Of a DNA stretch of 64,000 nt, positions 42,544-51,449 are shown piece after piece. Position 1 is the stretch's first letter. Every line of letters starts with the position of its first letter. The translations under genes were made by a program, and so were the position numbers. Below the pieces are notes generated by a model. That model searched no databases, was not told the DNA's origin, and worked only from the letters and a program-made list of their open reading frames with translations. This DNA is from Pseudomonas migulae NBRC 103157 (GTDB taxonomy: Bacteria; Pseudomonadota; Gammaproteobacteria; Pseudomonadales; Pseudomonadaceae): NCBI RefSeq assembly GCF_002091715.1, contig NZ_BDAG01000007.1:1-64000 (forward strand), given 5' to 3'.

Positions 42544-43995
42544 TCAGACCTGCGGATCGCCAACGTGCAGGATTTTCATCCCGTTGGTGCCGCCGGTGGT
42601 GTGGTAGCTGTCGCCCTTGGTCAGGATGACCCAGTCGCCTTTCTCCACGACGCCGCGCTTGACCAGCTCGTCGATCGCCTTCTGGCTGACTTCGTGTGGC
42701 TCAAGCGAAGCCGGGTCGAACGGAATGGTGTACACGCCACGGAACATCGCTGCGCGCGCCTGGGTTTCGCGGTGCGGCGAATACGCATAGATAGGCACCG
42801 AAGAACGGATGCGCGACATGATCAGCGGGGTGTAACCGCTTTCGGTCAAGGCGATGATCGCTTTCACGCCCGGGAAGTGGTTGGCGGTGTACATGGTCGC
42901 CAGCGCAATGCTCTCGTCGCAGCGGGTGAATTCCTTGCCGATGCGGTGGCTGGAGGTCTTGCCGGTCGGGTGCTTTTCAGCGCCGACGCAGATGCGCGCC
43001 ATCGCTTGCACGGCTTCCAGCGGATACAGGCCGGCGGCGGATTCGGCGGACAGCATCACGGCGTCGGTGTAGTCGAGCACGGCGTTGGCCACGTCGGACA
43101 CTTCGGCGCGGGTCGGCATCGGGTTCTGGATCATCGACTCCATCATCTGGGTCGCCACGATCACAGCCTTATTGTGGCGGCGTGCGTGCAGAATGATCTT
43201 CTTCTGAATGCCCACCAGCTCGGCGTCGCCGATTTCCACGCCCAGGTCGCCACGGGCAACCATCACGGCGTCGGAAGCCTGGATCAGACCGTCGAGGGTT
43301 TCGTCGTCGGCCACGGCTTCGGCGCGTTCGATCTTCGCCACCAGCCAGGCAGTACCGCCGGCCTCGTCACGCAGTTGACGGGCGTAGTTCATGTCGGCCG
43401 CATCACGCGGGAAGGACACGGCCAGGTAGTCGACCTGCATTTCTGCGGCGAGCTTGATGTCAGCCTTGTCTTTCTCGGTCAGGGCTGGCGCAGTCAGGCC
43501 ACCGCCGCGACGGTTGATGCCTTTGTGGTCCGACAGCGGGCCGCCGATGGTCACGGTGCAGTTCAGTTCGGTCGCGGTGGCGGTATCGACGCGCATTACC
43601 ACACGGCCGTCGTCGAGCAGCAGTTCGTCGCCGACGCCGCAGTCCTTGACCAGGTCCGGGTAGTCGATGCCGACCACTTGCTGGTTGCCTTCGGTCAGAG
43701 GATGGCTGGTGGAGAAGGTGAATTGATCACCGATCTTAAGCTCGATCTTCTTGTCGGCGAATTTGGCGATACGGATTTTCGGGCCTTGCAGGTCACCCAG
43801 CAGGGCAACGAAGCGGCCGTGCTTGGCAGCGAGGTCACGCACCAGCTTCGCGCGAGCCTTGTGCTCGTCGGGGGTGCCGTGGGAGAAGTTCAGGCGGGCG
43901 ACGTCCAGGCCAGCCAGAATCAGCTGTTCGAGAACTTCCGGCGAGTTACTGGCCGGGCCAAGGGTAGCGACGATTTTGGTACGACGGACGGACAT
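42544..43995 (-). CDS. pyk: Pyruvate kinase
   Basis: The 483-residue enzyme makes pyruvate and ATP from phosphoenolpyruvate and ADP. RRTKIVATLGPAS opens the barrel, LNFSHG and LGDLQGPKIRI follow, and the active-site stretch WLVAKIERAEAV holds the catalytic lysine. VMVARGDLGVEI and ATQMMESMIQNPMPTRAEVSD are classical motifs. The C-terminal allosteric domain starts near 350. The length and GMKILHV ending fit the PykA type. The gene is flanked on its 3' side by the second tccC, while in P. aeruginosa it adjoins the crotonase gene. Confidence 0.96.
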   Translation of the reverse strand: MSVRRTKIVATLGPASNSPEVLEQLILAGLDVARLNFSHGTPDEHKARAKLVRDLAAKHGRFVALLGDLQGPKIRIAKFADKKIELKIGDQFTFSTSHPLTEGNQQVVGIDYPDLVKDCGVGDELLLDDGRVVMRVDTATATELNCTVTIGGPLSDHKGINRRGGGLTAPALTEKDKADIKLAAEMQVDYLAVSFPRDAADMNYARQLRDEAGGTAWLVAKIERAEAVADDETLDGLIQASDAVMVARGDLGVEIGDAELVGIQKKIILHARRHNKAVIVATQMMESMIQNPMPTRAEVSDVANAVLDYTDAVMLSAESAAGLYPLEAVQAMARICVGAEKHPTGKTSSHRIGKEFTRCDESIALATMYTANHFPGVKAIIALTESGYTPLIMSRIRSSVPIYAYSPHRETQARAAMFRGVYTIPFDPASLEPHEVSQKAIDELVKRGVVEKGDWVILTKGDSYHTTGGTNGMKILHVGDPQV

Positions 43996-44055
43996 GCATA
44001 GACTCCTGAGTTCAAGCGCTGAGTGAGGCTACTATGGTCTCCGGTTGTAGTCATT

Positions 44056-44096
44056 GTTCGTTTGCACTACTTATTCGTTTGTTTCTTTAAACGAAC
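44056..44096. promoter_or_regulatory. GTTCGTTT repeat cluster in the pyk / lipoprotein divergent promoter
   Basis: GTTCGTTT (44056-44063) and ATTCGTTT (44073-44080) are direct repeats, and AAACGAAC (44089-44096) is their exact complement, so the last two form a 7-base inverted repeat with an 8-base spacer. The set lies 60-100 bases upstream of pyk and 57-97 upstream of the lipoprotein gene. A regulator site is plausible, but no protein can be named. Confidence 0.45.
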
Positions 44097-44152
44097 ATTC
44101 CTGAAGATTTTGCACCACGGGTCGATACAGAGCTCAAGACAGGAGAACCCCC

Positions 44153-44530
44153 ATGCGATTCGTGCTCATAGCCATCCTTGCCCTCAGTGTTGTGGGCTGC
44201 ACCCGTTTTTCGATGAACCATCATTTGAATAATGCCTACAAGGCTTATGACCGTGGCAATTGCGAGCAAGTGACGCTTGAGCTGTCCAAAGTCGAGCGCG
44301 CCAGCCGCGCGCGGTCTTATGTGTGGCCGGAAGTGTCGATGCTGCGCGGGTTGTGTCTGGAGCGGCAGAAACTGTTCGTCGATGCGGCGCAGACCTACCA
44401 GTTCATCATCGCCTCCTACCCGCAAAGCGAGTACGCCTACCGCGCACGCGCCCGGTTGGAGACCTTGCAGTCGCTGGGTCATTACCCGCTGCGCAGCACC
44501 GCCGCCGTGGTTCGCCCGACCCGGTTCTGA
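44153..44530 (+). CDS. Small lipoprotein with TPR-like helices
   Basis: The 125-residue protein begins with a lipoprotein signal (MRFVLIAILALSVVGC, lipidated Cys16). The mature part is helical with TPR spacing (AYKAYDRGNCEQVTLELSKV; LCLERQKLFVDAAQTYQFI; YPQSEYAYRARARLETL). It would be an envelope protein mediating protein contacts. GACAGGAGAA precedes the ATG. It is divergent from pyk. Exact function unknown. Confidence 0.82.
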   Translation: MRFVLIAILALSVVGCTRFSMNHHLNNAYKAYDRGNCEQVTLELSKVERASRARSYVWPEVSMLRGLCLERQKLFVDAAQTYQFIIASYPQSEYAYRARARLETLQSLGHYPLRSTAAVVRPTRF

Positions 44531-44772
44531 TTGCATTCGACGGCTGGCTCGCTGGCGGTGGTGAGCTATAGTCGAATAAGCCGGTTTAGAGCCTTGCTGT
44601 TAAGCCGACGTAACACCTGTGATCGGCAGAATCAAGCGACAGCGGCTCCATGGACTGTCGCACCGGGATCGGGGAGAGCGCGCCCATTGCCTAAGGTCTT
44701 GTTTGATCAAGGCAGGCCCGTTCCGAAGCATTAGTGCGGCCCTGCTTAAGGGCCTTGCTGGGCGTATTGCGC

Positions 44773-45132
44773 ATGTTCACCGACCGCCGGATCGAGCGGC
44801 ATCAACTGCCGTATTTTCTGAGAGTATTCAACAGCGTCACTGATAAACCGATCGGCTTCCTGGGCAATGTCTCTGAAGACGGGTTGATGCTCATCAGTCA
44901 GTTGCCAATCATGATCGGCGCCGATTTCGATTTGCGCCTGAAAATCCCCATGGCCGAAGGCTGCCAGCAGGTGATCGACCTCAACGCCTGCTGCCTGTGG
45001 TGCCATGAAGACGCGACACCTCACCACTATGACGCCGGGTTCAGCCTGCAATGGGCACCGCCGGAGTATGGGCAATTGGTGGCGGCGCTGAAGCAGTACT
45101 TCAGTTTTCAGCCGTTGCCTGCTTCGGCCTGA
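44773..45132 (+). CDS. PilZ-domain c-di-GMP-binding protein
   Basis: This 119-residue protein is a single PilZ domain: the RxxxR-type motif lies in MFTDRRIERHQLP and the second motif is N-V-S-E-D-G (NxSxxG) about 25 residues later, both needed for c-di-GMP binding. It could respond to the GGDEF protein encoded at 36539. The start MFTDRR at 44773 is preferred over a GTG at 44734; the ribosome-binding site is weak in either case. Confidence 0.85.
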   Translation: MFTDRRIERHQLPYFLRVFNSVTDKPIGFLGNVSEDGLMLISQLPIMIGADFDLRLKIPMAEGCQQVIDLNACCLWCHEDATPHHYDAGFSLQWAPPEYGQLVAALKQYFSFQPLPASA

Positions 45133-45138
45133 TACCGC

Positions 45139-45239
45139 AAAAGATCGCAGCCTGCGGCAGCTCCTGCATTGACCGTGGCCATCGCAATGTTGCGTTTGAT
45201 CACCGGTTCTGTAGGAGCTGCCGCAGGCTGCGATCTTTT
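45139..45239. repeat. REP/REPIN inverted pair (AAGATCGCAGCCTGCGGCAG type)
   Basis: AAAAGATCGCAGCCTGCGGC on the left faces GCCGCAGGCTGCGATCTTTT on the right, starting 7 bases after the PilZ stop codon. Confidence 0.92.
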
Positions 45240-45575
45240 GATCTTGCTGCACATCGCCTTGATCGCCTGCTCGTTCTCCAGCGACTTCTCCACCAGCAGC
45301 AACCCCGACTCACTCAACTGATCAATACCCATTGCCAGAGGCCGGGGCTGACAGATGGAGGTGCTTTGCACCTTGTTGATTACCCCCATCGACTAAACCC
45401 GCTTACTGATGAGCGGCGACGAGAATCAAATTATGGGGCAGGCACCAGGCGCATAAGCCGGCGGATTTTGGCGGACGTGAGGCAATGCCGAAAAACGTTC
45501 TGGCCAATGGCTTGGGATAGAAACGAATTAATAGCAGACAAGCGGTAGCGGTTATCAAGGCGATTAAGGGATTAC

Positions 45576-45591
45576 CTGTTATTTATGACAG
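45576..45591. promoter_or_regulatory. CTGT-N8-ACAG operator-like site upstream of the 123-aa gene
   Basis: CTGTTATTTATGACAG keeps the CTGT-N8-ACAG skeleton and the right half TGACAG; the left half is CTGTTA. Its centre is about 96 bases before the start at 45680. Of the four copies it has one of the most AT-rich interiors, closest to a classical LexA box. Confidence 0.7.
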
Positions 45592-45679
45592 TAGTCAGAG
45601 CCAACTGCCCGGAGGCTAAATAGCGACAACCTCGCTCCGTACTGTTTCCGGAGCTCTGCATCCGAAAAGGAGCGCTCCC

Positions 45680-46051
45680 ATGGCAGCCCACCGCATTGAG
45701 TCATCCACCGCAGCCCGGTCAATCGATACATCCATTGCGAATGCATCTCCAGTACCACCACCGGATACACTACCTCAACCAGGCAAGTTTTATGCCTCCC
45801 CGCTGAGTTTCACCGGAACAAATCCTCACGGGGGGGATACCGGATTTGTCAATGGAGTAATCGATAAAGACAAGCCTGGGCAGGTTATCGGCAGACAGGA
45901 CCCTCCCGGTTACCTCGATTATTCCTTTTCAGTTCCAGTCGCTTCAGGGCCCAGATCGATTTATCTAATTCATGGATTTCTGCTCGTCGGCGGAGGTGCT
46001 GATGGAGATGAGTATCTTTTTGATGTGTACATCCTGACCCCTCCAAAATAA
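45680..46051 (+). CDS. Tc-associated small protein of unknown function (123 aa)
   Basis: MAAHRIESSTAARSIDTSIA begins a 123-residue protein with a low-complexity Ser/Ala/Pro N-terminus (1-35) and a beta-rich remainder (PGKFYASPLSFTGTNPHGG, YLDYSFSVPV, SIYLIHGFLLVGGGADGDEY). No signal peptide or membrane helix. AAAAGGAG lies ahead of the ATG. I do not recognise it. It sits 232 bases upstream of TcA with its own copy of the shared palindrome, so it is probably a co-regulated member of the toxin system, but the role is unknown. Confidence 0.65.
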   Translation: MAAHRIESSTAARSIDTSIANASPVPPPDTLPQPGKFYASPLSFTGTNPHGGDTGFVNGVIDKDKPGQVIGRQDPPGYLDYSFSVPVASGPRSIYLIHGFLLVGGGADGDEYLFDVYILTPPK

Positions 46052-46168
46052 CCACCAGTGCAGCTTCCCAATTGTTTTCTCGGGAAAGGAAATCTGCCAT
46101 CTGGCGGGTATTTTCCGGGAAGAAGTTTCCAATGACTTACCTGTAGCGCACATGACCGTCCGTCTGAG

Positions 46169-46184
46169 CTGTCATTTTTAACAG
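46169..46184. promoter_or_regulatory. CTGT-N8-ACAG operator-like site upstream of the TcA operon
   Basis: CTGTCATTTTTAACAG, extended to ACAGGT on the right as at tcB, is centred about 107 bases before the TcA start. No further copy is seen before the second TcA gene at 51575, consistent with one transcript for 46284-56788. Confidence 0.72.
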
Positions 46185-46283
46185 GTAGATAAATCATTAC
46201 CCGCGGCGTAAAAAATCACTTGTGACCCAGACGTATGCCTTCAGCATTTCGTTTTTCTTCGCCCGTTCGCAGGAGAAAGTTCA

Positions 46284-49200
46284 ATGAGTGACAATCTGAC
46301 TAACCCTGCCCTGGAGCAGCTTTTAAAGTTGACAACGGCAACCGTCGATCCCTCGATATTGAGTCGATTCCAGGGTTTCATCCAGAAGGGCGGAACGGTT
46401 TATGAGCTGTTGGAGATGGGGCCGCATGTCATTGTAGAAACGTTTGATATACATCTGCGGGACGCTCATGCCCTTTTGGAAAGCGCTACTAGCCTGGCGG
46501 TATATACGGCCCGTGAATACCGTGAACAGCAACTGTTGCGCCAAGGACCACCCAATCCATTGCACCATTCCGGGATCAGGACGGTGGGGGACACGCCGAC
46601 ACTGGATGGATTGTTCGACACCGACTGGGAGAATTGCACCCCGCCACAAAGTCCGGATGCCAACAATGGCGCTTGTGCCTACCTGGTTAAATTGTGCGAG
46701 TTGGCCCTTGACCTGGAAGGTCGAGCCGGCGGTGAGACTCTGACTATCAGGAGCCGGAGGCCGGATATCGGCACACTACAACTCGACGCGACAAGCCTGT
46801 ATCAGCTCAAGTCGACGGTATCACTCGTTAACGGAGTCATGGAGGACATAATCAAAGCCAGCGTCACACTTCAATCCGACCATGTGGTGGATGACTTGAT
46901 GCTGCAGACGCGTTTCCCTTTCCGAAGCATGCCGTTCGAGTGGTATCACGAGCAATGGAGCCAAGTACTCCAGCACAACAATATTTTGCTGGGTGAGGTG
47001 GTACGCGCCATAGATAAATCCGCCCCGTACTTCAAGCAGAAAGGTGCGCATGGCACTTCTTCCGATGTGGCGCTGCGTCAGTCCAGTTGCGTGGGCCCTG
47101 TGGGCCAGCTGTTGTTGACAGAGTCCTACAAATTTCCTCTGACCAGTCAAACTGAAAGTGATGAAACATTGACCGGTACCCCCGCCGCGCAATGGGTAGC
47201 TCCAGTTCCATCTTTTGAACAGTTCATAAGCGACAATTTCGGCACAACTCCTGACGCTCTGCTCGACTCGGTGCACTTTTGTACTAAAGCATCAATTAAT
47301 GCGCAGGATCTGACGGAGTTTCTTTCCATCGAAGACCACGCGACCGGCTGTTCAAAAAACCAGACGATTGTGCCTGTCGATGCCTTCGGCCCCGAGAAAT
47401 TCGGTTCGGTGTTCATCAACGATGGCAAGTCCCCGGCGTTGGGTCTTTCGGATGCGTCAAAGGGGTTAACCCGTCAGTTGATTAATACCAATCAGAATCG
47501 CTTCGAGCGCATCAACCGTATGTTGCGGCTGGCGCGCTGGTTGAAGCTGCCGTTTCAGGCGTGCGATCGACTGGTGGTTGCCGCGATCAGAGCCGAACAA
47601 CGTCGGAACTTGCAAAGCACGTCAAGCGCCGATCCGGCGCCATTGCGAATCACCAATAACACGCTCCGAGCACTAGGGCTGTTTCAGGAGTTCAGGCAAG
47701 CATTCAACTGTTCAGCTGAAGAATGTGCCGCGTTGTTCGACGAAATTTCACTGTTTTTTACAGGAAAGGAAGACTCCCAGTTCGACAGGATTTTTAATAA
47801 TAAAGCCTATTTCGATGCCCCGCTCATACTCGACAACGGCCAGTTTTCTATCAATGCGCAGACCCGTGCCGACAAGCGCACCGTTGACCATATCTGCTGT
47901 GCCTTGGGGCTCAACGAGGAAGAGTGGCGTTACCTGGCTCGAGTGGTCGCCAAGAGCCACAATTTAACCACTCACTTGGAGCGCAGCTTACCGATCCTGT
48001 CGTCGTTGTATCGCCTGGTGAGGTTGTCTTCCTTGTTGAAAGTCACACCCATCGAGATGGGGGCACTGTTGGAGACGTTCAGCGAGCGTGGAGCGGGCGT
48101 GTTGCTGCAGAAAATTACCGGGGAATCTCGTATTTCGGTAAGCGGTGTCACCAGCGATGGCGACATATTAAGCGTGATGAGGGCTGCGGCGGATTGCGTT
48201 CAGTGGTGCAGGGAAAATGACCTCAGCGTGTCCTGGGTGGTGCAAAAAGTCGCCCCCGTTATTGTGCCGCAACTACCTACCGCGGCTGATACGAGTTTGC
48301 TGGAAACATTGCATCAACGTTCGCAACCGGTGTTGTTCACGGAAGCCAAGTTGCTCGAAGCCGGTGTGCCTGTCAGCCGAAACATCGACTATGCGGGCTG
48401 GTTGGATTTGTTGAAAGTGGTGGTCGACTCCCATGGGTTGGTACGGGCATTGGCGGTTAACGACGGGGAAGCATACGAGCGACTGGCTCGCGCAGAAATC
48501 CAGGTCGCTGCTCGTGAAGAAAAGCTCGAGCCCGATGAGGCCGAGCGTGTGGTGTCGATCATTTTGGCCATGCTGCTGCAAATCAAGGCCTCCCAAAGTG
48601 CTGTAGTGCAGGAAAGCCTGTCGGGCTACCTGGATTTGAATCCGGACCTGACGCTTCCACTGCTCAAATGGGTAAGCCAGGGCGGCGTTTCTCTCTTGCT
48701 CACGGAGGCTGCTCGAGCTTTGAGTGCCGTGACATCAGGTGCCGATAAAATCAGGGTAGGTGATGAAGTGTTGTCGTTGCTGGCGCATCTGTTGCGTCGC
48801 GCGGCAGTGGTGCAAAAACTGGGTCTTAGTTCGGCGATGCTCGTCACCCTGACAACCAGGGAAAACTGGAAATGGTTCGGCCTTCTGCAAGCCAAAGACC
48901 TGACGTTGCATACGATGTACAAACTGACCTTGTACCGGCGCGCTGTTATTCATACTGAGCAGCCCGCCGAAAAACTGCTGGATTATTTGCAGTTGGTCAA
49001 CAGCCTGCCGGAATGTTTAACGGACGAGGATTTTCGCCTGATTCGCGACTCAGCTGCGTCTCAACTGGCGCAAGTATTGAAGTGGGGAGTCAGAGAGGTA
49101 CTCGATTGTATTCTGCATCTTCTTCCCGATAGTCCGATTGTTAAGGGGTTTGACGTTCTGGATACGTTACTTCGTATTCGCGGCCTGGCCGTGCGCAGTG

Positions 49201-51449
49201 GTCTGGCTGCCAAAGCCATTATCGAGCTGGGCAAACTGACGCCCGATAGCGATAAGTACGCCTGCCGCAGTGCCGCCGAGCATTTGTTGGAGTCTCTGTC
49301 CGAATCTTCAATCCAGGGCGATGATCAATCGTTTGGTGAGTTGGGCCAAAGCAGCACTGCAGAGATCAATTGCTTAGGTACTCCACTCATAGCCAATGCC
49401 GGCGAAGAACAGGTGGCATTGATCGAGTTGAAAGTACGTGATCTGGACGACAAACCTTATGTGGGTATCACCGTGAGATGGAGCTGTGATCGTCCTGGTT
49501 TGCTCGACGATGAGTCCTTCACTGACCAGGACGGGCGTGCCGTAGCGCGTTTCAAGGCTGGCAGCTGGATGGGTATTGCACATGTGAAAGCCGTTTATGG
49601 TTTGCAGCAGGTGGCTGTTGCCGAAGTCGTCATCGATTGTGACGAGAGAACGCTGGGATTTGCGTTGGACAGCCTTCGGTTTGAATCCAGAGAGTATTTG
49701 GCCGGTGGTCAAGACTTCATTCCGCTCGAGGTGCAACTGGTAGATTTTCACGAAAACCCCGGTATCGGTCGTACTATGGAGTTTGCCGGTCACGGTATAC
49801 GCGCCGATTACTTGTCGGCGGTAACCGATGAGAACGGGTTTGCCAGGACGAATCTCAGAAGCATGGAGCCTGTAACGAATGCGACGGTGCTGGTTCGTTA
49901 CAGCACTCTGAGCCCTAAACTGATCGGCAATATCACTTTCCTGGACCGGCCTTCCGTCAGGCTGTTGGCGGCTGAGAGTATGGCGGTTGTCGGGACTGAT
50001 CTTGTTTTGCGATGCCATGTCATCAAACTGGATAGAACAGCCGCTCCGGACGTCGACGTCATGCTGAAGTACGATGGCAAGACGTTGGGCCCGATCAAAA
50101 CTGATGGATACGGGGTTGCACGATTTACGATCCCGAGTCCTGATGCCGGCATGCAAACATTCACCGCCGTAGTGGGGTCAAGTGAACAGTCGCTGAAGCT
50201 TTATGTGGCCGAAGGCGCAGTGATACACGGACACGCGTCGGATTACCCTTACCCGGTGGCCGACAAAGGTTCGTCTACGTTGTTGTGGGTGAAAGTGCTT
50301 GAGAAGGCCGACAACCAGGCACGTCCTGTGCCGAATTGTTCAATTACGTGGGTGGTCGACGCGCTCGATGTACCTCCGCCTGAGGTTTTCCTTTCTTCCA
50401 TTGTCCTGACGGATGAGCAGGGGCGATCCGCTTATCCATTTGAAGCCCTGGAACCTGGAAAGTATCGAGTCACTGCGTACCGCACGGACATAGCAGAACA
50501 AAAAGTCGTGTTCTCGCTGGAGGTGGTACCCGCTATCGATTGGAGTTTTGAGTGGGTCGATGTCACTCCCGAAAGTAAGCCTGTTACGGAAGCTCCGCTG
50601 CTGTTTATCAGGGGCCATGAGTATCGCCTTGTTATCAAGTTGCCGGAAGGTGTGGATCTTCAGAATGCTCGCGCGATGCTGAGCTGGACCGGCGATTTTT
50701 CTGCCAAGGCGCTGGGCCTGAATTTCACGCCTCTGACTGGGGCTTACGTACTGATCCGACCAGAGGACAAGAAGCTCAGTTGGGTGGTTCGGTGTGATGA
50801 CGATCGTAATGGCAGTTTCAATTTGACGTTCTTCTGCAACCGCCTCAACCAGCGGCTCGAATTGCCAGGGCGTCTGGATGCTCCACCCCCTGTATTAACC
50901 TATCCAGAAAACGGGGATCAAACTGTTGAAGTTCAGCCATTGCTGAAGGGCACCGGCAGCGCTTTTGCCGAAATCAGTGTGTTGGAGGGACGAGACAGTC
51001 AGACGCGTCTCGCTCAAACCAGCGTGAATGCACAAGGTCGATGGTCAGTGAGGTTTCCAGAGCCGCTGACTTTGGATTCTCATGTGTTCTCGGTCATGCA
51101 GCGTCATGTCGATGGAAGTGAAGGCTGGGCGCCAGACGTGAATGTCAAGGTGACGGATTTTATCGACAGGGCGCAAATCACCAGTCCGGCGATGCACGCT
51201 AAAGTGGGGCCTTCGTCCTGGGTTGAAGGATTGGGGTTGCCGGGCGCAGATATCCGGTTGTTGAAAAATGAATCTAATGAAGAGATTGGCAAAGGCATCG
51301 TCGCTAAAGATGGCCACTTCAGAGTTCAGTTCGCTCCACCGCTTACTGTTGGCAGTTTGACATTCCAAGCGGCATTTTATGTAGATGGCGAAAAAAAATC
51401 AGATTTGTTGCTTGAACCCTATGTTGTCGACGTAGTTGATCGAGGTTGA
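46284..51449 (+). CDS. Tc toxin subunit A, N-terminal half (VRP1/shell) with a long Ig-like C-terminal extension
   Basis: The 1721-residue protein corresponds to the N-terminal half of TcA (as TcaA/TccA). Residues 1-340 resemble the VRP1 (Salmonella 28.1 kDa virulence protein) domain, and the helical shell continues to about 1030 (NQNRFERINRMLRLARWLKL is a conserved Tc segment near 397-416). From about 1031 to the end the protein is all beta with repeating invasin/Big_1-like cues (KPYVGITVRWSCD...TDQDGRAVARF; TDENGFARTNL; TDGYGVARF; TDEQGRSAYPF), then two or three further Ig-like units. That tail of about 690 residues is absent from short split TcA proteins and could bind surfaces. AGGAGA precedes the ATG. 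Confidence 0.85.
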   Translation: MSDNLTNPALEQLLKLTTATVDPSILSRFQGFIQKGGTVYELLEMGPHVIVETFDIHLRDAHALLESATSLAVYTAREYREQQLLRQGPPNPLHHSGIRTVGDTPTLDGLFDTDWENCTPPQSPDANNGACAYLVKLCELALDLEGRAGGETLTIRSRRPDIGTLQLDATSLYQLKSTVSLVNGVMEDIIKASVTLQSDHVVDDLMLQTRFPFRSMPFEWYHEQWSQVLQHNNILLGEVVRAIDKSAPYFKQKGAHGTSSDVALRQSSCVGPVGQLLLTESYKFPLTSQTESDETLTGTPAAQWVAPVPSFEQFISDNFGTTPDALLDSVHFCTKASINAQDLTEFLSIEDHATGCSKNQTIVPVDAFGPEKFGSVFINDGKSPALGLSDASKGLTRQLINTNQNRFERINRMLRLARWLKLPFQACDRLVVAAIRAEQRRNLQSTSSADPAPLRITNNTLRALGLFQEFRQAFNCSAEECAALFDEISLFFTGKEDSQFDRIFNNKAYFDAPLILDNGQFSINAQTRADKRTVDHICCALGLNEEEWRYLARVVAKSHNLTTHLERSLPILSSLYRLVRLSSLLKVTPIEMGALLETFSERGAGVLLQKITGESRISVSGVTSDGDILSVMRAAADCVQWCRENDLSVSWVVQKVAPVIVPQLPTAADTSLLETLHQRSQPVLFTEAKLLEAGVPVSRNIDYAGWLDLLKVVVDSHGLVRALAVNDGEAYERLARAEIQVAAREEKLEPDEAERVVSIILAMLLQIKASQSAVVQESLSGYLDLNPDLTLPLLKWVSQGGVSLLLTEAARALSAVTSGADKIRVGDEVLSLLAHLLRRAAVVQKLGLSSAMLVTLTTRENWKWFGLLQAKDLTLHTMYKLTLYRRAVIHTEQPAEKLLDYLQLVNSLPECLTDEDFRLIRDSAASQLAQVLKWGVREVLDCILHLLPDSPIVKGFDVLDTLLRIRGLAVRSGLAAKAIIELGKLTPDSDKYACRSAAEHLLESLSESSIQGDDQSFGELGQSSTAEINCLGTPLIANAGEEQVALIELKVRDLDDKPYVGITVRWSCDRPGLLDDESFTDQDGRAVARFKAGSWMGIAHVKAVYGLQQVAVAEVVIDCDERTLGFALDSLRFESREYLAGGQDFIPLEVQLVDFHENPGIGRTMEFAGHGIRADYLSAVTDENGFARTNLRSMEPVTNATVLVRYSTLSPKLIGNITFLDRPSVRLLAAESMAVVGTDLVLRCHVIKLDRTAAPDVDVMLKYDGKTLGPIKTDGYGVARFTIPSPDAGMQTFTAVVGSSEQSLKLYVAEGAVIHGHASDYPYPVADKGSSTLLWVKVLEKADNQARPVPNCSITWVVDALDVPPPEVFLSSIVLTDEQGRSAYPFEALEPGKYRVTAYRTDIAEQKVVFSLEVVPAIDWSFEWVDVTPESKPVTEAPLLFIRGHEYRLVIKLPEGVDLQNARAMLSWTGDFSAKALGLNFTPLTGAYVLIRPEDKKLSWVVRCDDDRNGSFNLTFFCNRLNQRLELPGRLDAPPPVLTYPENGDQTVEVQPLLKGTGSAFAEISVLEGRDSQTRLAQTSVNAQGRWSVRFPEPLTLDSHVFSVMQRHVDGSEGWAPDVNVKVTDFIDRAQITSPAMHAKVGPSSWVEGLGLPGADIRLLKNESNEEIGKGIVAKDGHFRVQFAPPLTVGSLTFQAAFYVDGEKKSDLLLEPYVVDVVDRG

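Larger units (their letters stand above)
45133..45679. other. 547-base gap between the PilZ gene and the Tc accessory gene
   Basis: The left part is a REP pair (45139-45239). A short minus-strand open frame crosses it but is not convincing. The right part is visibly AT-richer and carries the CTGT-N8-ACAG site at 45576, so the junction of core and Tc DNA probably lies near 45400-45550. No gene supported. Confidence 0.6.

Noticed and set aside
45108..45389. Minus-strand open frame of 93 codons beginning MGVINKVQSTSICQ
   Set aside because: It has no ribosome-binding site and reads straight through both arms of a REP pair into the 3' end of the PilZ gene, so its C-terminal half cannot be a real protein. 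A shorter real gene here cannot be excluded but is not supported.
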